The notes below the pieces were generated by a model. That model was given only the letters and a program-made list of their open reading frames with translations. It had not been told where the DNA came from and did not search any database. This document shows positions 1-12,276 of a stretch of 64,000 nt of DNA, in pieces. The DNA is from Icerya purchasi. Lineage: Eukaryota > Arthropoda > Insecta > Hemiptera > Monophlebidae. Each line of letters opens with the position of its first letter. The stretch's first letter is position 1. Location of the stretch: positions 38,512,444-38,576,443 of the forward strand of contig CM077115.1 of assembly GCA_039619475.1 (NCBI GenBank), read 5' to 3'. The position numbers were made by a program, and so were the translations under genes.

Positions 1-281
1 GGGCAACTGCCCCCCTTGGAGCTTTGAAACTTTTTAATCAACTGGCCATGATAAGTATTCATAGGTGCGTAAACATGGACAATTTGAAAGTCTTTTATAA
101 TAAAGCAGTAGAACAATTTGCCAGAAACCCACGAAAATGATGTTTTAATTAATGTTTTATTCTTGTTTAATAAAATATTAAGCCTTTACAACTTATAAAT
201 TTTATTTTTCCAATAACTCATATCCTCTTTCTATCATCTTGCCCCGCCCCCCGCCCGGCTCATCGGCTGGCGACACCCTTG
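1..281 (-). mobile_element. hAT-like MITE, copy 1, cut by the window edge
   Basis: This is the reverse complement of the complete copy at 24471-24766, at what I judge by eye to be high but not perfect identity. The right end reads GGCTGGCGACACCCTTG and stops at 281. That matches the inverted terminal repeat of the other copy with one or two changes. The start of the element is lost or nearly lost at the window edge. No coding capacity is visible, so it would have been mobilised by a transposase made elsewhere. Confidence 0.85.
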
Positions 282-295
282 TATATATATATTTA

Positions 296-1274
296 AGGTC
301 ACCCAAAAAGTTTCGGTGATTTCGAACCTGTATAAGTCTGGTTTAAAAAATCGAAAGAAAAAAAAAAATGCACTTGAAAATAAAATTTACTCGTAATTCT
401 TCAATTTAAAAAAAAAAAACTTACATTAGTCAAATGCTTTCCGTTTGCGGTTAACACGATCTTAATCTAAACACCAAATTATTATACACGTCCTGCAACA
501 TCAATTTTGGAATTTGTGACATTTCAGCGTGAATTCAGTCCTTTAATTCGTCTAAATTATGTGGTTTGGTAGTGTAGACTCTAGCCTTTCAACATCCTCA
601 TAGGAAGAAGTCAGGTATTAATTAGTCCGGAAAGCGAGGTGGCCACATACGAAAGCGGAGCCTTCAGAGATGATGCGTGTACCGAATGTTCGGTGAAACA
701 ATTTCATCACTTTACGTTGCCGTGTGACAAGAAGCGCCATCCTGCTGGAACTATGTTGAGCGTAGTTTACGTTTGTTGCGTGGAGAGGGCACTAAGAAGG
801 TTTCAATCGTGTTCACATATTGCTCCTCCGTGTTGATGTTACCGTTGAAGAAGAAGAAGAAGAAGAAGAAGAAGAAGATGTCCAACTATCCCTCACGCTG
901 CAACACCGACCCACACTGTCACACACGGATCGTGCATTGATTTTTCATGAATAATGTGCGGATTTGTCACCTGATGGAGCCTTTAATCTAATTTAAGACT
1001 GTGCTACGATTTGTTATCGGTTTTCGCGGAGCAATGTTAAAATGTTTTTGGAATTCCTGCTGCACACGTATATTCTCACCCGTTCGAAAATAACATTCGA
1101 CTGCAAACGCACGTTGCTGCTTCGGCCAATGTGACATGGTTACTGACGCATACTAACAATAAGAATATAATTGACGTTTTCTATACCACACATAGAGCGC
1201 GTTGTGATCGCTCTACCTACCAGCCGAATATTTCTATAAATTTCTGAAATCGCCAAAGCTTTTTGGGTGACCGT
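296..1274 (-). mobile_element. Tc1/mariner-like element with matched TIRs
   Basis: The left end GGTCACCCAAAAAGTTTCGG and the right end (reverse complement GGTCACCCAAAAAGCTTTGG) form inverted repeats of about 27 bp with about three differences. TA dinucleotides flank both sides (294-295 and 1275-1276), as expected for the IS630/Tc1/mariner superfamily. The interior carries a decayed transposase on the minus strand and a (GAA)n run at about 847-878. At 979 bp it is shorter than a full element of this class, so internal sequence has probably been lost. Confidence 0.82.
415..780 (-). pseudogene. Transposase C-terminal remnant (DDE, mariner/IS630-like)
   Basis: On the minus strand the translation, in more than one frame, resembles the C-terminal third of insect mariner-like transposases. 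There is a stretch like TRQRKVMKLFHRTFGTR, then PHNLDELKD, then LMLQDVYNNLVFRLRSC. The last is a well-known tail pattern in which a Val-Tyr/Glu-Asn block is followed by an Arg/Cys-rich end. Frameshifts and stops interrupt it, and the usual proline-rich segment before the third catalytic acid is badly eroded. It lies between the inverted repeats of the element at 296-1274 and is clearly non-functional. Confidence 0.7.
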
Positions 1275-1801
1275 TACATTGTATTTGTTTTTAATAAAAA
1301 ATTTAACAATCTATTATTACAAAGTTTAGGTTCTAGTATAAGATTTCTTTTGGTAAATCCGGTAAATTATTGATGATACAACACAATACTTTATTTTAAC
1401 ATGTTATAATTTTTCATCCAAATATATGTCAAGGTTTTTCGCGTAGTAAGACGTTTCCGTTTATTTTAGATATACTGGGAAATCATCAATTTTTGATAAC
1501 ATGAAAAACACAATTGATGATTCCAGTTTACTTACACCTCTTACTTCGCTGTGATATTTTATTTACAATTTTCCTCAGCCGCTTGTAAGTTCAATCTGAA
1601 TATTACCATCTTTCGCCGTTTAAACGCAAAGACTATTTTAGATTTCAGACTTTACCGTTAATTTACAAAAATTATTTTAGATTGTTTTAAATATTACGGC
1701 CGTGCGTTTTTATCGCATTTATGCTGTTTAAGTCAATTTCCTTTCTGTTTTTATTATGTTTCCAATGCACTAACATCATCCATTAATATTTTCGTTCGTA
1801 G

Positions 1802-2063
1802 CTGGGTCGGAGTATGGAACCGCAAAAGGAGACTAGCTAAATGTGCCGAATATGAAGATGATAATGACCAAGATTTCTGCTACGCCAGTACAGAAGATGA
1901 TTTTAGGTTACTACGATGTAGAAACAGTAACGATTTCAATGGCTATCTCTTGGACGTACTGAAAAATGATTTAGACTGCGCCTGGAATAGGAGTTCCAAA
2001 ATAGTCGTTTCAGCAGCTGTCGTAATTTTAATTATAACAAGCGTTCTACGTTACACCGTATGA
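1802..2063 (+). CDS. Terminal exon of an unrecognised membrane or GPI-anchored protein
   Basis: A GT-AG style acceptor (TTCGTTCGTAG) ends at 1801. From 1803 the frame is open for 86 codons to a TGA at 2061-2063; one base at 1802 completes a codon begun in the previous exon. The start codon is in an upstream exon outside the window, because 1-1274 is transposon. The encoded part has four cysteines in an acidic then mixed region (around KCAEYEDDNDQDFC, LRCRNSN and DLDCAW). It ends in a hydrophobic tail, IVVSAAVVILIITSV, followed by only a few residues. That tail fits a GPI-anchor signal or a C-terminal membrane anchor, so the mature part would be outside the cell. Codon use is balanced and the exon has no internal stops, unlike all surrounding DNA. 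An AATAAA-like sequence lies at about 2467. I do not recognise the family. Confidence 0.72.
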
Positions 2064-3890
2064 TGAGAATTTGATTTAATTAGTTCGTAAGAGATTATTT
2101 TGAATCATTTTTAAACTAAATTCTGAAATTCTGTTTGGAACATTACAAACCGAAGTGAGAAAAAAACGATGAAATTCCAACATTATTTAGAATTTTATGT
2201 TTTACCGAAACATAATACGACGATAATCTTTTTCTTTTAGAGGTCAAATCGTGTATTTTAATTAAAAAACTGATTTATTTATAATCAGTGAATTATGATT
2301 TTATTTTATTTACTTTTTTTTGAAATTTGTACAGTTATCTCTCTGTAGGTCGTAATTACTTAACTGATGATGAGCTGAGAATGAAAAATATCAAATTAAA
2401 ATAATTGTTTCTTTAAAAATATTGAAAGCACAATAACTATACAAATTTCTCCAAAAAAAAAAAAAAAATAAATAACAATAACTCGCCCATTATAAATTAA
2501 TTAGTGAGACGTTCGAACAATTCCGCTACTGTTATAATTAAAGAGTATACATTTAATTTAGATAAAAGTAAATATTGAAATATATTTCCAAAATATCTTT
2601 AATCTTTTGCAATGTTGGTATAAGGTTTCATAAAAGTTAACTTCAAAAATTTTATTTAAGTTAATTTTTATTTCCTCCATACCATTACGTTGTTATTTAT
2701 TTAGTGTAACTTTAGACTCTGGAAAGAGGAAATAATATCAGATATGGCGAATTAGCGAATGGTTAATTAATGATAGATTTTTTTTTACTGAAAATTGCGA
2801 AATAGTTAACGAAGAATGCAGGCAGGTTTTGTGTTACGTGACGTAAATTATCCTCCGGATTGCTGTTGCTTGGGGCTGATAGATTACGAATTCCTCCAAA
2901 AGACGTTTGTAGAGTGTTACGTTTATAATGCAACCAGGTAACATCAGTTCACTGTTTAATTTAAGCAACAGATCGAAAAATATAATAAACTTTATATTAA
3001 ATTCTGATTTTGTTCTTTCATGTTCGCTGTGATATACTTTTTGCTTCGGACATACTTATCATTCAAACCCGCTTTAACACGATTTATGCGTAATATTCTG
3101 TGTGTGCAATTTTCCTTATAACAAATGTGTCCGTTGCATTTTTCGACATTAAAAACAAAATAAGATCGTGATATACGTTGCTCCATATTTGTCAAATTGA
3201 GGCAACACTAAGAAATATACATACACTCACATCCATTTACTTCAGAGTCCGTCATTAAATGTAAAACCAAGCAAGCGTGTTACGATGAAATATTTTTAAA
3301 AATTGAAGGAGCGAGCAGTAGCCCAAGAAATCATCATATAAGTTCGGAAAAAGTTATAAATATAACAGCGACAATACTCCGGGTTAATTAATCAAAATAA
3401 TTGACAATAAAATTATTAAAAAAAAAAAACAAAAATTAAAAAAAAATCAAATACAACACGTAATTTTAATCGATTAAACAGCAAATATTGATTGTCGAAT
3501 CCCTGAACTTAGCTATTCCTTCGGAAAATATTTTATCCCGAATGGGATATTAAATCGTGCATTCGTTATCAACTGACTGTGATTACATTTTTTGTTGTTC
3601 AATGATAGTAATAAATTGATGAAATTTTACCATTATTTGTCTCTTATTTCCGTTTGAATTACGTTTATTTTCATTTAATTTTGAAACTATAAAAACTATT
3701 ATTAAATACATGTTTTTAAATTATTATCAAAATGTCCCATTTTCTGTAAATTAATTAGAAATGAGTATATGAACATACGAAACGGTAATATAATAATTCA
3801 CAAAATAAAAGTTCGTGTTTCGAAACTTCATAATCGTAGTTCTATAACTGAAGTTAGAGTTAATATGATACACAAATGATGAAAATTCTT
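2064..3890. other. 3' flank and AT-rich spacer, nothing recognised
   Basis: The first few hundred bases are probably the 3' UTR of the exon ending at 2063, with an A-rich tract and AATAAA-like hexamer near 2455-2475. The rest is AT-rich with short homopolymers. The 67-codon minus-strand ORF at 2992-3195 shows no family signature. Confidence 0.5.
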
Positions 3891-3897
3891 CCTATAT

Positions 3898-3952
3898 TAG
3901 TAATAATAATAATAATAACAATAACAATAATAATAATAATAATAACAATAAC

Positions 3953-4038
<86 letters not shown>

Positions 4039-4040
4039 TA
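3898..4040. repeat. (AAT)n microsatellite
   Basis: This is a long array of AAT units with a few AAC interruptions at the left, running straight into a LINE fragment on its right side. The isoleucine-rich ORF across it is an artefact of the repeat. Confidence 0.97.
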
Positions 4041-4078
4041 ATGGTAACACTACAACGGTAATCATAGTTAATTGTAAT

Positions 4079-4822
4079 AGCAGTAGCGACTATATACTTA
4101 ATGTACTTGGTAGCAGGGGCACATATGTTATATGCAGCGACAGCCTTAGCTCCCTTTTAGAGCTACAAAATTGCCTCTTTAAACCCAACTATCATCCCAC
4201 TGTTTGGGAGATAAGGGAGAAATGTTCGATTATCATTTTACAGGGCGGTGTTGTGGAGTTTTGTTGGGTTCCAAGTCATGCGGGGATAGAACTAAATGCG
4301 GTGGCCGATAGGGCCGCCAAGGATGCGCCTTCAATGGGCATTGAATTTCCTTTTATTCCAGCTGGTGATTTAAATTCTGTAATTAACCGCAATCATTATA
4401 CGTCCTGGAATAAGCATTGGCGATTGGCCAGGAAGGGTTCATACTTTAATATCGTTCAACCTTTAATTCCGACACACCCATGGTATCTCCACGTGTCAAT
4501 TTCAATGCCTCCTCATCTCCTCCGCAGATATGTTACTATATTGTGTAGACTGCGTATGGGGCATTCTCGTGTGTCACATAATTTTATACATGCTGATAAC
4601 CAGCGACAATGCAATAACCATTCGTCTGTTAACTTTTTGGAGGACATAAATCATCTTTTGTTTAATTGCGAGAAATTTGAAGACAGTAGACATATTTTTT
4701 TTAATAAATTGATATCCCTCGGAAGGTATCCACCGTATTCCCTGCATCATTTGCTAGGATGCGGAGAGAAGGCTCAATTTTTGATTTTTAAGTTTATTTT
4801 TCAAAACAAGATTGTTATTTAA
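4079..4822 (+). pseudogene. 5'-truncated LINE: RNase H and C-terminal tail
   Basis: The frame is open from the AAT array to a stop at 4820-4822. Recognisable RNase H sequence begins at YVICSDSLSSLLELQN (4124), which holds the second-strand catalytic Asp. The WVPSHAGIELNAVADRAAKDA block follows, with the conserved His and final Asp. After it comes the non-LTR C-terminal region with a degenerate Cys/His motif around CRLRMGHSRVSHNF, then INHLLFNCEKF. The first RNase H acidic residues and all of the reverse transcriptase are missing. This is the 3' end of a Jockey/I-type element. A poly-T run follows at about 4846-4863. Confidence 0.85.
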
Positions 4823-5289
4823 CTTATTTGTATGGAGGACTATTTTATTTTTTTTTTTTTTTTATTCTTTTATTTATTTATTTTTTTCCTTCGCTCCCGG
4901 AGTTTGTTTATCCTTACTATTCACAGGTATTTATAATAATAGTTCTGTCAAGTGCGTCCTATATTAATTGAATTCAACCACAAGATATGATCATCGCCGA
5001 CCACGAAGATATGGTGCAATTTGTACCATCTTAATCTAACGAGCAAAATATTATGGCTGTTCAGTTGAGTCTGGAATTTCAAGTTCCCGGGTACTGACCA
5101 GAACAGTCAGGTTATTATATAAATGATTCCAGGCAGACAGGCTGTGGGTAATGTTAATTCATTTACGGCCATAGTTGTCCGGAAATTCAAAAAAAATATA
5201 TTTATCTTGCTCAGTTGGTCCGGATAGATGGCTGGTGAATTGTCCTTGTATTTAGATTTTCATTTGCTCATTTTTCCAATACGTTTTTC

Positions 5290-5560
5290 TTTATTCATAT
5301 AAAAAAAAGAGAAAAAAAAAAAAGAAAAGAAAAAAAAGAGAGAAAAAGAAGAGGAGAAGAGAAGAGAAGTGGAATAATTTAAACTTATTTTGATATGGAA
5401 GTGGTCAAATGGTAAGCTATTTAGCCGCCAGGCCATAAAAAAAAAAAAAAAAAAAATTGTAATAGCAGTAATAATGATAATAATAAATAATAGCAACGAT
5501 ATTGGTGATAGTAATAGCAACATTAATAATAATAATAAAATCAAATCAAATCAGATAAGC
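5290..5560. repeat. Low-complexity tracts (purine-rich, poly-A, AAT)
   Basis: An A/G-rich run (5300-5370), poly-A (5438-5455) and AAT/AGCAAC-rich sequence (5460-5560) lie side by side. The lysine-rich and phenylalanine-rich ORFs predicted here on both strands are composition artefacts. The AAT-rich end abuts the 3' end of the minus-strand LINE at 5566. Confidence 0.85.
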
Positions 5561-5565
5561 TTTAT

Positions 5566-6560
5566 TATTATTACCATTGTATAAATCCCATCTATGCGCA
5601 AAATTGCGCGAGCAATGGAGTAAAATAAACACAGTGTATTAAAATAAAATAAAATGCAATACAATTCGCCACTTAGATGGATATATGATGTGAATGCTGA
5701 TATCAAAAGTAAAATAACACAAATAAAATAAAATAAAATAAAATAAGCTCCTTCATTATCATGAAAAATGGTAAAATCTTTATCTAAGACATTTTCTTTA
5801 CACCATAAAAGTTAAATAATATTTAAAAAGCAATCTAAAAGTAACGTATTTCCAAGAATCACGATGTAGTATTTAAAATATTGATCCATATCTCAAATAT
5901 TAGCGGCTCATTGAGACTAACAATTATTTCTTAATACTGGTACTCGTGTAATTTAGCAAACATTTACGCCTTTTTTGAAGTTTTTCCACGTAACCGTTAT
6001 ATAATGCGGAAGTGATTTATATATTGTAGGGGCCATATAAAGCGCTTCTATCCTTGAATAAAACTTTGACAAGTTTGGTGTAATTGCTAATTCGGTGCCT
6101 CAACTCCTGGTAATACCCTCTTTAATTAATAATTTAAAATCACCACTTCTACTTTGCATAACGCATCTTATATAGAGTACACTTACACTGACGAGGTTTT
6201 GACTGACTTGACGTATTTTATTTTCGTTAATAAGCTTAATCACTCTGTTGTTTAAAAAATCTATTTGTGAGAAGTTTTATTTGCCTGTGCTTCCCCAGTG
6301 AATTAGTCCATATATGTTAAAACCGGCTTATACAACGACCGATAAAGCGGATATAGATGATCAGCTCTTTAAAAAATTCACTCGAGTAATAAAAAATGTA
6401 ATTTAATTTTCTAAGCTTTGAGGCTTAATAGGTGCTATATGTTTATTTCACATCAACCTGCAGTCTAATTTCAATCCAAGATATTTCATCTCGAAAACAC
6501 GTTCAGTTTCTGTATTATTTGGGGAGCAAATTTTCTCATAATCCCGAAAATATTGAATTT
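5566..6560 (-). pseudogene. LINE 3' part (RT thumb and 3' UTR), minus strand
   Basis: Read on the minus strand in shifting frames, this gives the segment that follows the reverse transcriptase core in Jockey/CR1-type LINEs. Pieces include ERVFEMKYLGLKLDC, AGFNIYGLIHWGS and SSVSVLYIRCVMQSRSGDF. There are many stops. The 3' end (left side, 5578-5640) carries a GCGCGAGCAATGGAGTAAA block that recurs at about 31257 at the 3' end of another minus-strand LINE, so both belong to one family. AAAAT-type short repeats are at 5640-5655 and 5716-5745. Confidence 0.72.
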
Positions 6561-6779
6561 TATAAGTATATATCATAAATTTGTTTTTTTTTTTTTTTTT
6601 TAGATTAACAATGAGCCTGTTCGCCTATAACAATACTAACAATTATAATATTATTAATAAAAAAAAAAATTACATTAATAACGTAGATAATGTAATATTT
6701 TTTCCCGATTATCCTGCAGTTTATATCGAAAGTTGCTTACCGAATAAAAATATAGGCCCCATACAAAGCTAATAAATTC

Positions 6780-8805
6780 TGTTTCTTTTTTCTTTCCATT
6801 ATTGTTCCCTAGAGCAAAAGACTGGTTTTGGGTGACATTTATTTTTACTTCTTTTGCCTATGCATTTCTAGACCGTCCTAATTTCTTTTTATCCCATATG
6901 ATATTAGATCGTACATTTATACCAAATGGATGTCCCCGTCCCTCTTTTCCCGAGATAGCGCATGTATAGGAGAATTGAGGCGCCAATTCTCCAATAGCTT
7001 CTATTTTCCCTATTATTCGTTTGTCTGAGGGTATCAAAATCCTTATTAGATCTGTTGAGCTTAAATTTCATAATACAGTTTTTCCTGCTTTTGTCTTAAT
7101 TTATAAACTCCGATTTTCTGTTTCCTCTAGTGTTAGTTTACCTACGCAGTTCTCTAAACGTGTCTTTTTTAGACCTATTACGAAATACTGTTATAATTTT
7201 TCCTCGGTTTGTTCACACTGCGCATCTTGATACCCTGTCACAGAATGTAGCAATCTTCAAGTGTCCCTTCTTGCCACATCAGTCTTGCCCATAACAGATA
7301 AGGCAAAACGATTTTAAACACATAATGACCTTTGAAAAAAAAATTTCTTTTCAAGAGACTCTTAAATTTAGAATATCCAGTTGAGTTTTTGATGCTTTTT
7401 CGTATCTCAACCGAGCCTCAGTGTCTTCTCCTTCCTACAATACTTCTTCCTAATCCTTAATTCTTTCTCCTGCTCGCTTTTTTAATTCTCATCCTGCCCT
7501 AAATTTCTACTTTTTCACAAATTCCATAATTCTAAAATATTTAAATTCTCGCCTCAGTTTCCTTCTCTTCTACTAATCCATATTTCATCCTCCTTCAGTG
7601 GATAGACTCTTAATAGATCGAACCTCTTTCAATCTATTTTAATAAAGGAAAGTGTTTCCCTTCTACCACAATCAGTACTAAAATGGTTTTCTTAGATACT
7701 TCCAATTATTTTTTCTTTGTTTCTTTCTGTGTAATTTAAAACATCTTCACGGTCAATATAGAACTACTTACTTCAAATAGCACCATATCCTTTTTTTCCT
7801 TTGTCGATTCTCTGTCTTGCTTTCTTTCATATAATATTCGATCTAGTTAATTTCTCTTAAAATCCATTTCCTTTCTTCTTTTTTCAATTCTACAACCGTT
7901 TATCATAGGTGATTATTAGAAGCTTATATTCTCTATGGTGCGGTTGTGAAGCCAATAACATCAACGGCACCACCCTGAAGATTTCTATCGTTTCCGGCAA
8001 TTCGGTCACCTTTAATGATCTCTTCCTTACGTATTTTAAGAGTCCATATATTCCGAGCTCCCTCGATTTAACATTTCTTCTCCTACCATTGATTTTAACT
8101 ATAACAGGAAAACATTAATGGATTCCTACGGTAGTGATCTTGTTCATATTTCAGTAACTTTTTCGAATCTTCCTTCTCCTACTTAGTTTAGAGTCCTCTT
8201 CGTTCCATTTCATAGAATCCATCTAAAACTTATTGAATTCTATTCTGTTCTCTTGCGAATTTTTCGATTCCTAATATTCAACCTGGTTCTGCTCCCGTTC
8301 CTGTTTATAATACTTTTCTGCAATCTGTTACGTTCATCTTTAGCACTTTCTTCCTGTTTCGTCATCATTCGCCTTTCAGTCCTCGTGACATGTTCGTTTC
8401 TCTGTGGGGAAGCGAGACGTGCAACGCTGCATTTGATCATAGTCGAGCCACTTTTAGGCATATACTGAAAATCTCAAAGAAGACAACTTAGAAGAATTTC
8501 TGCCCTTTTTTTCTCTATATTTGGAGAATGGTTAAAACTTTTAAATTCTCATTCTCTGAATTTCCTTCTAAAATTAACAGTGCTTCTGATAGCCCCTTAC
8601 CTTTTATTGATTGTATTGCTCTTGTTTATGTTTCTGGCTTTTATGAATTGTGTTCTATTTCTTTTCCACAAAATTCTCCTCTTCACTTTCTAGATTTTGC
8701 CTTCAACAATAACGAATTATAGTCTGTTCTTTCAAAATCATCTAGTTTTTATTGTCTTATTTTATTTCGTTCGCTTCGTTCTTGTCGGTATCATTTCTCG
8801 CTTCG
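6780..8805 (+). pseudogene. Jockey-like LINE, piece A: ORF1 end, endonuclease, RT linker
   Basis: The plus strand is T/C-rich and reads as a decayed LINE. A CSHCAS remnant near 7216 may be the end of the ORF1 zinc-knuckle region. At about 7910-8140 the endonuclease domain is visible: NINGTTLKI, then PYIPSSLDLTF, then SSPTIDFNYN and MDSYGSD. This is the pattern of AP-type endonucleases, with the terminal GSDH-like motif mutated. From 8400 the spacer before the reverse transcriptase follows (SRATFRHILKISKKTT), then an FNNNELQSVLSKSSS-like start of RT at about 8695. The RT is not continued; piece B starts near 8810. Confidence 0.7.
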
Positions 8806-8809
8806 TCGT

Positions 8810-11800
8810 TATTTAATTTTTGGTTTCAATCGACAATTCAAATTAATACGTAAACTTCCCTCCAAAACTCCTTTCACCGTTGTTAAAAACGCCAATAACC
8901 CTGCCGTACAGGTTAAAACAACTAACAAAACCAATAAAACTGTTTCATCGAATTTATCTATTTCTAAAGACAACATTGTCTCGGTACAGAACACTAAAAA
9001 GACTATTGAAAAGGATGTGTTTGCATCAACTCTAACAGTACTTCTCAAGCTACTACCGTAACATTATTTCCGAATGACTTTGAAGGAAGAATTGTAGTTT
9101 TAGTCGATAAATTGAAAATAAAAATATAGCTTCACTTGATGTTTTTAGCTAAACTATTTTATAAAAACGTCAGCGGTTTATCCGCAATTACTCGTTTAGG
9201 TTAATACCTGATTAAGCTTAACTTTTACTCTTGCAACTAATCAGTTCCCGCCCCCCGACAACGTCCATAAAAAACTTAAAATACGAGATCATTCATTCCG
9301 CAATCGTTATTATTCCGTTTCGGCTTAGATTTTCGAAATGATATTGCCTATCGATGAATTTCTTTTAAACCACTTTTGTCACGTGCCAGTCTCGAATATC
9401 TGAAAGTTACAAAAACGTATTTCTGAAAATTCATTTACACTGATTCTTGTTATTGAAATTAAACTTTTTCGCTCAGCTCTTCTGTCCATTGTCAATTTCT
9501 ACGATGCTCACCACATCAAGATTGAGCCGGTTATTTGTAGACCTAAACTTTGCCGTAATTGTTTCCGATTCAGCCACTACAGTTCTTCATGTCGGAGCAG
9601 ACCTATCTGCTCCTTTTGTTCTGGCAATCATTCTTCTTCTGAATGAATTATTACCCAACAAAATAATTCAGCTAGTTTTCATTACGTTCATTGTAGCGAA
9701 AGTCATTCTGCCCTTGACTCTTCCTGTTCGGTATTTAAGAAGCAAGTAAAAATACGTAAGATCGTCTCTGAAATTTTTCATACTCCGAAGCGAAGATTAT
9801 TATATTCCTATCGTTACATCTTTAATAGACTTTCCTTCTTAAGGTTTTTTATAAATCTCTTCACTCTCCAAAATGGATCCTCTCTAAAGTAGACTGGGCC
9901 ATCATCCGCTCTTTCGTTGACTCCTCGTTCTTTTTAATTCCCCCTAATTTAAATCCATCCCCCTAATACGACTTTTTCGTTAAATCCTGCTTTAACTCAT
10001 TCTTCTCTTCTTATCTGTCCTATTCCTTACAAAAAACTTAGAACGTCCTCTTCATTATGGTAGAATAAGGACTGTAAGGCGACCTTTAATTTCAGTATTA
10101 AGTCTGTCCACTTATAAAACATTTCCCTCCTGTCTTTCTCTTTTTAACTTTCTAGTTCATAAGAATGCTAATGCTAAAGTCAAATTTGTTTTTAAAAGAG
10201 CAAAGAAAAATTCACGGAAAAGCTTCTACTTCTCTTTTTCTCGATCCACTTCTATCTCTCATCTAGAAAATCCTCCCTCTTCCAATATCCTTCCAATCAT
10301 TATTTTCCTCCTGAATCCTGCGCTTTCCCGTCTTCTCTTAGTTCTTCACATTTTCTTAACTCTCCTTTTATGAGAACTCCATTCATCTTTAATTAATTCC
10401 TCTAATTCCTCTTCGGATTTAAATGGGATCACTTTTTTTGTTCTTAAAAATTTTTCTAATTTTTCTCTCCAGATATTTTTAAATATTTTCAACTCCTTTC
10501 TTGGTTCAGACTGTACTTCTCCTTTCTGATAAACTTTTATTATTGTTCCTATCCCAAAATTGTATTCATCCTCGTTTCGTTCTACTTCTCTTGCTTCATA
10601 TATTAAGGAGCTTTTCGAAAGTTTAATCAACAAAATCTGTTATGTAATAATATGTTCGGTTCTCATTCTGGACGCGATCCGCCAGATTATATCGGCATTT
10701 TTCTATCAGACATTTATATGGCCCCATTTATCAATAAAAACTCTTAATTGCTGCTTTCGTTGACAGATTAATTACCGTTTGATAATGTTCACCTTCCCAC
10801 ACTCTTTGACAATTAATGCTCTAACATTCCTGTCCACTTTTATTCTCTTATTATTACTCCCTTTCAATGCCGAACTGCAATTCTTTTCTCTCCTACCCAA
10901 TGTTAATCTTTCGAAGTTTATTTCAGAGCTCGTGCTTTGGTTCTACGTTCTTTAATATTTACTTCATCAAAATCGCTTCTCTTCGTCTTTGCTGACGATG
11001 TACTCTTCTACTTTTCTGATCACAATATCTGGTTAGCCAACTCCTGCCTTCAAAGTTCTCTTTCTAATATTCTTTATTTCTGTTCCTAAATCCTCATCTA
11101 CTGTCATTACTATTTGTCCTTTTAATCCTTCTTTTATTAGTCTTACCTTAAGTGGTGTTGCAATTCACCTTGTAAACTTTTTTCATTATATAGGAACCTT
11201 TCTTGACAAACGTCTCTTCTTTCACAGTCACATGAATTATCTGTATCTATCCTCTTTCAAAAAATTAAATTTGTTAAAAGCACTCTCTCGCACTAATTTG
11301 GGTGGGGACGATCCCTGTATCTTACTCCTGTTCTATAAATTCTTTGTCCGCTATATCCTAGATTATGCCAATTCCCTCGGGTCTCTTCTTTCAAAATTAG
11401 GTCGCATTAAAAATACCTGCCTTTGTCTCTGATCCCGGTTTCGGCTATTCTTGCTGAATCCCATACTCCTCCTTTCTTCATTCGTAGATCTTACTTTAAT
11501 CATTGCTTTTTGATCAATCATCTGCCAAGTTATTGTTTTTTACTTGTTTCTTTTTATTCGTTTATCCTTCATAAATGGCGATTTACTCCTAATAACACTT
11601 CAATTTTATTCCTTATTTTTGTTTGACTCCTTCAATTGTCATTGTATATTTATAGTTGTGGAAGTTTTCTTATTTCTCTTCCCAGTTTTTCCAGTTACCT
11701 TCATCCTTATACGCTCTCCCTCATCCGTGATCTTTTCCTTCTTTAATCGATCGGGATCTATCTTCTGTGTAGTTCCTGGTCATTAAGGCGTTGACGTAAT

Positions 11801-12260
11801 GAGTTATCGATACCTCGTTCATTCGTTTTCAGTGACAGATTTTTAGGTACATTTTCAGCTCATAATATTGCTGTCCTTAAATGACTTATTCCAGATTATG
11901 GCAGAGTGCTTCTTGCATTTCATCATTTTCTTCACTTCTGTTATTTCTGCCTTCGATTTTTTTTTAACCTTTATCCTCCAACGTTTCAGAAAATGTAACT
12001 TTATTTTCTCCTTTCCGTTTCTTGGGATAATGTCCTCATTGATAAACCGACAAACAAAAAAAAAACAAAAAAAAAACAAAGAAAATATTAAAATTATTTT
12101 TATAACTTTTGTGAAAAACAATGACTGCGAGAATTATTTCTTTAAATCTAAGAAATATATTTTTTTCATCGTGAATTCTTCTATGTTTTTCGAAAATCTT
12201 TCAAACAATAATAACTCTGAATGCCTACAGAAACTCTGTGTCATTTTTTATTAATAATTT
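8810..12260 (+). pseudogene. Jockey-like LINE, piece B: gag-like ORF1, RT, RNase H
   Basis: ORF1 begins with a Lys/Thr/Asn-rich stretch (8815-9060) and has three zinc knuckles at about 9545-9745. The first is intact (CRNCFRFSHYSSSC, CX2CX4HX4C), the second ends in a stop where a Cys is expected, and the third is CSESHSALDSSC. An LWWNKDC-like spacer motif is at about 10056. Reverse transcriptase follows: SLASYIKELFESLI (about 10580) and an intact VFADDVLFYF box at about 10985. Then comes LNLLKALSRTNLGGDD with the thumb region to 11430, ILAESHTPPFFIRRSYF, and an RNase H remnant (VVPGH, 11773). Frameshifts and stops occur throughout. There is almost no room between ORF1 and RT for an endonuclease, which instead sits in piece A. 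Confidence 0.8.
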
Positions 12261-12276
12261 TTGTCGATTCATTATG

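Noticed and set aside
3876..4061. Isoleucine-rich ORF
   Set aside because: It is the translation of an (AAT)n microsatellite.
10346..10633. Charged minus-strand ORF of 95 codons
   Set aside because: It is the antisense shadow of the plus-strand LINE reverse transcriptase, whose pyrimidine-rich strand gives Lys/Glu-rich complements.
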